The notes under the pieces: generated by a model
The model's database searches: none
What the model was told of the DNA's origin: nothing
What the model saw: only the letters and a program-made list of their open reading frames with translations
DNA from: Archegozetes longisetosus
Taxonomy: Eukaryota; Arthropoda; Arachnida; Sarcoptiformes; Trhypochthoniidae
DNA length: 64,000 nt
Assembly: GCA_018873245.2 (NCBI GenBank)
Contig: JAEMBT020000007.1
Span: 7,843,129 to 7,907,128 of the forward strand
Direction: 5' to 3'
Program-made: the position numbers and the translations under genes
In this document: piece by piece, positions 61,866-64,000 of the stretch
Position numbering within the stretch: position 1 is the first letter of the stretch
Layout of the letters: each line of letters starts with the position of its first letter

Positions 61866-62057
61866 CAGTATTACCTCGATATAGCGAACTTAATTATAGT
61901 GAATCGTTGTTATAGTAAAAGCGATAGTCCGTTGTCAACATACACAATTGATGCAGAACAACCTTTTTACAGTAAAACCTCGTTGCAGTCAATGTTAATT
62001 ATTTGTTCTACGTGTTCATTAATCTCTACAGCTAATGACTATATCGAGGTTTTACTG
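61866..62057. mobile_element. pogo/Tigger-like MITE
   Basis: The left end CAGTATTACCTCGATATAG pairs with the reverse-complemented right end CAGTAAAACCTCGATATAG. TA flanks both ends (61864-61865 and 62058-62059). CAGTA(A)AACCTCGATATA is the usual terminal motif of pogo/Tigger elements. A third, direct copy of the end motif (ACAGTAAAACCTCGTTG) lies inside at about 61969. At 192 bp it has no coding capacity. Confidence 0.75.
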
Positions 62058-63736
62058 TAATAAACATTGTCTTTCTACAAATAACTTGAGGCATAGTTTA
62101 ACAAATGTAGTGTCAGTGAAAAAGGTTTAACGAAACGATTTTTTATTCAATTAGGACTTTTCAGAATCTTTAAAACAAGAAAATTAGTTCAAAAGCGTTG
62201 GAAAAGATTATGATAACAAGTTCAGTTTAGTCATAATTGATTTGAAGGCTGAGTATAGGACATGTTTTAAATAATATTTTCAGTTTGAGACACATTCACA
62301 AGTTTCAAAATTAGAAATAATTTTGAAAATCAGAAATAACAAACTTGAAAATTAAAATCTCATCCAACTTGGATTACATTTTGAGTAGTTCTCAAAAGGA
62401 CTAATACGCACTCTTATGGGTAGGTTTGAAATTATATGTTGAAAAAGTTGAAATTAAGGGTAAAGACTTGTGTGCAACCAGTTCCAAGTGATTACCACGA
62501 TTACGCTAACCACCAAATGAACCACTAGATATACCTAATCCTTCAACTCTTGTTTAAAGAGGCATTCACTCGTATTCTCTAATGCCAACTTTTGTCATAT
62601 TTATCGTAAAAGCTCACAAGCAAATTATGTTATCTCCAATTTTGTGTTCAACATCGACTAATATGTGGTTAGATCAGTGCTATAGAGTCTTGTCTGTAAT
62701 GTTAAATGAATTAGAGATAGAACTTTATAGCACTGACTCGACTATATGTTAGCAGACATAAGCTATTAGATAACTAAAAACAGAAAATGTACTTATTTTC
62801 CTATTTTTAATTTAAATATAAGTTTGCTATTTAGTTTAATGTTAGGACTTGTTTATTGCAAATGAGAGCATTCTTAAGAATAGCTCCTCAACTAACATTT
62901 ATCAAATAATTAATTATGTTTTTCAAAATAAACACTTTATCAATGATTTAGTTGTTTAAAGTTTTAAGTTTTGTTATGCTTTCTTAAGCTTTATTTAAAG
63001 TTTTATGAAATATTAGAAATTCAAAAATTATTTAATCACACTAAGTTTAACCGCAAAAGTCAAGCTGAAACTGGTAAATTTACTCAATTTAGAATTTTGA
63101 TGGTTTAATTGAATAGAGAGAGAGAAGTACGAGTTCATTTGCCGTTTGGTACAATTGTAAAAAGTGTCAGTTTTATTTATTTTTCTGATGCGTATCAAAA
63201 CTATTTGGTGAAAGCAAGCTAATTCTTAGTCAGAGGCAAACGTCCGAGCTATGAGTATAGAGAATAATATATGATTTGACTAACTTTTATATTCATATTT
63301 GCAATTTAACTACATTTACGAAACATTCACTTGAAAATTATTTCTATTAAATTAGAGCAAGTTTTTTGTCACCTATTTGTAATTATGTTGATTGAAAAGC
63401 ATTTCAAATGTATTAATCTTATCTTTATTATCTATACATTAGTCGATTACTAATTTAACACTGTTATACATATTTAAGTCTTGCTTTAATCCCTAATATA
63501 TTCATTTAGAAAACGTTCGTGTTTTCAATTTGACTCAGTGTTTAGGTTGCATTTAGGTTGCAGTTATTGTCAGATTTCTCGGTTTTCTTTCAGTAGCTTT
63601 CAATTCAAAATAACTGAATAATAATTCAAGATTTTAAAATAATCAATGAACTCTTATTGCGACCGGATTTCTCATGTAATTTCAAATACTTGCAGTTAAA
63701 AAAGCTTTATAAAGTTTATCTAACGATCGTTAGATC

Positions 63737-64000
63737 AGGGGTTCCCAAGTGGTAGGTCGCGACCCAAAAATGGACCGTCAAAATCTTACAAAATACTGTT
63801 AGCAGTGAATCGTCACTTTTGAATAATTGATTATTTCAGTTTATTAGAAATGCATAATTTATTTAGAAAACAAACCGTAAGTTATGCTTTAAATCTGTAA
63901 AAATGGGCTGAAAATAAAGTGAAAATTTGCTGGCTGTCTGTTCACTCGGTGATCATTTGCTTAGAAAAGTGTCAAACATATTTCAAACTTCTTACAGAAT
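63737..64000 (+). mobile_element. Left end of a hAT-like element (continues past the window)
   Basis: CAGGGGTTCCCAAGTGGTAG followed by GTCGCGACCCA is the terminal signature of a widespread group of hAT-type elements in animals. No matching right end occurs before the window stops, so only part is visible. An 8-bp target duplication, if any, would start with the bases just before 63737 (CGTTAGAT). Confidence 0.6.

Larger units (their letters stand above)
59775..63736. other. Gene-free stretch at the right side
   Basis: No gene is supported in about 4 kb. It contains a 13-bp repeat (ATATTAGTTATAA, three units) at about 60478-60512, a repeat of CACTTATATTC-type units at 60540-60605, the pogo-like MITE at 61866-62057 and a short inverted pair around 62670-62745 (AGTGCTATA against TATAGCACT). 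Confidence 0.45.

Overview
This window is nuclear DNA of an animal, most likely a small-genome arthropod such as a mite (inference). Genes are broken by short introns, mostly 56-75 bp with GT-AG ends. The non-coding DNA is very AT-rich. Short TTAGG/CCTAA-type arrays (the arthropod telomere unit) and Tc1/mariner, hAT-like and MITE-type elements are scattered through it. There is no bacterial operon structure, no Shine-Dalgarno pattern, and I recognised no rRNA, tRNA or CRISPR array.

Layout. 1-18468 is a long gene-poor stretch of fossil MITEs, fold-back repeats and pentamer arrays. 18469-20555 is a transposon nest: a dead Tc1-type element with an inverted internal duplication, followed by a TIR element carrying a second, nested MITE. 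20848-41438 is a compact cluster of housekeeping genes: EEF1AKMT1 (-), TTC27 (-), a copine (+), cytoplasmic dynein light intermediate chain (-), carnitine O-acetyltransferase (+), NTF2 (+), proteasome alpha-4/PSMA7 (-), a small two-segment membrane protein (+) and PIGW (-). From 43 kb genes are sparser: an intronless TSSK-like kinase with an MGSCC N-terminus (+), an intronless EF-hand nicotinamidase (+), a seven-exon gene joining a Hook domain to a TRIM-type NHL propeller (+), and a small secreted protein (+). The rest of the right side holds tandem repeats, a pogo/Tigger-like MITE and the left end of a hAT-like element that runs off the window.

Exon joins were worked out by eye from splice sites, reading phase and family similarity. 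Most protein calls are housekeeping enzymes with no shared pathway; the clustering looks like compact gene packing with divergent promoters (TTC27/copine, dynein LIC/CRAT, PSMA7/small membrane protein). The observations most worth checking are the Hook-NHL fusion, apparent frameshifts in PIGW and in the copine tail, a GC-AG intron in PSMA7, a MITE inside the shared TTC27/copine promoter, and the nested transposons at 18.5-20.6 kb.
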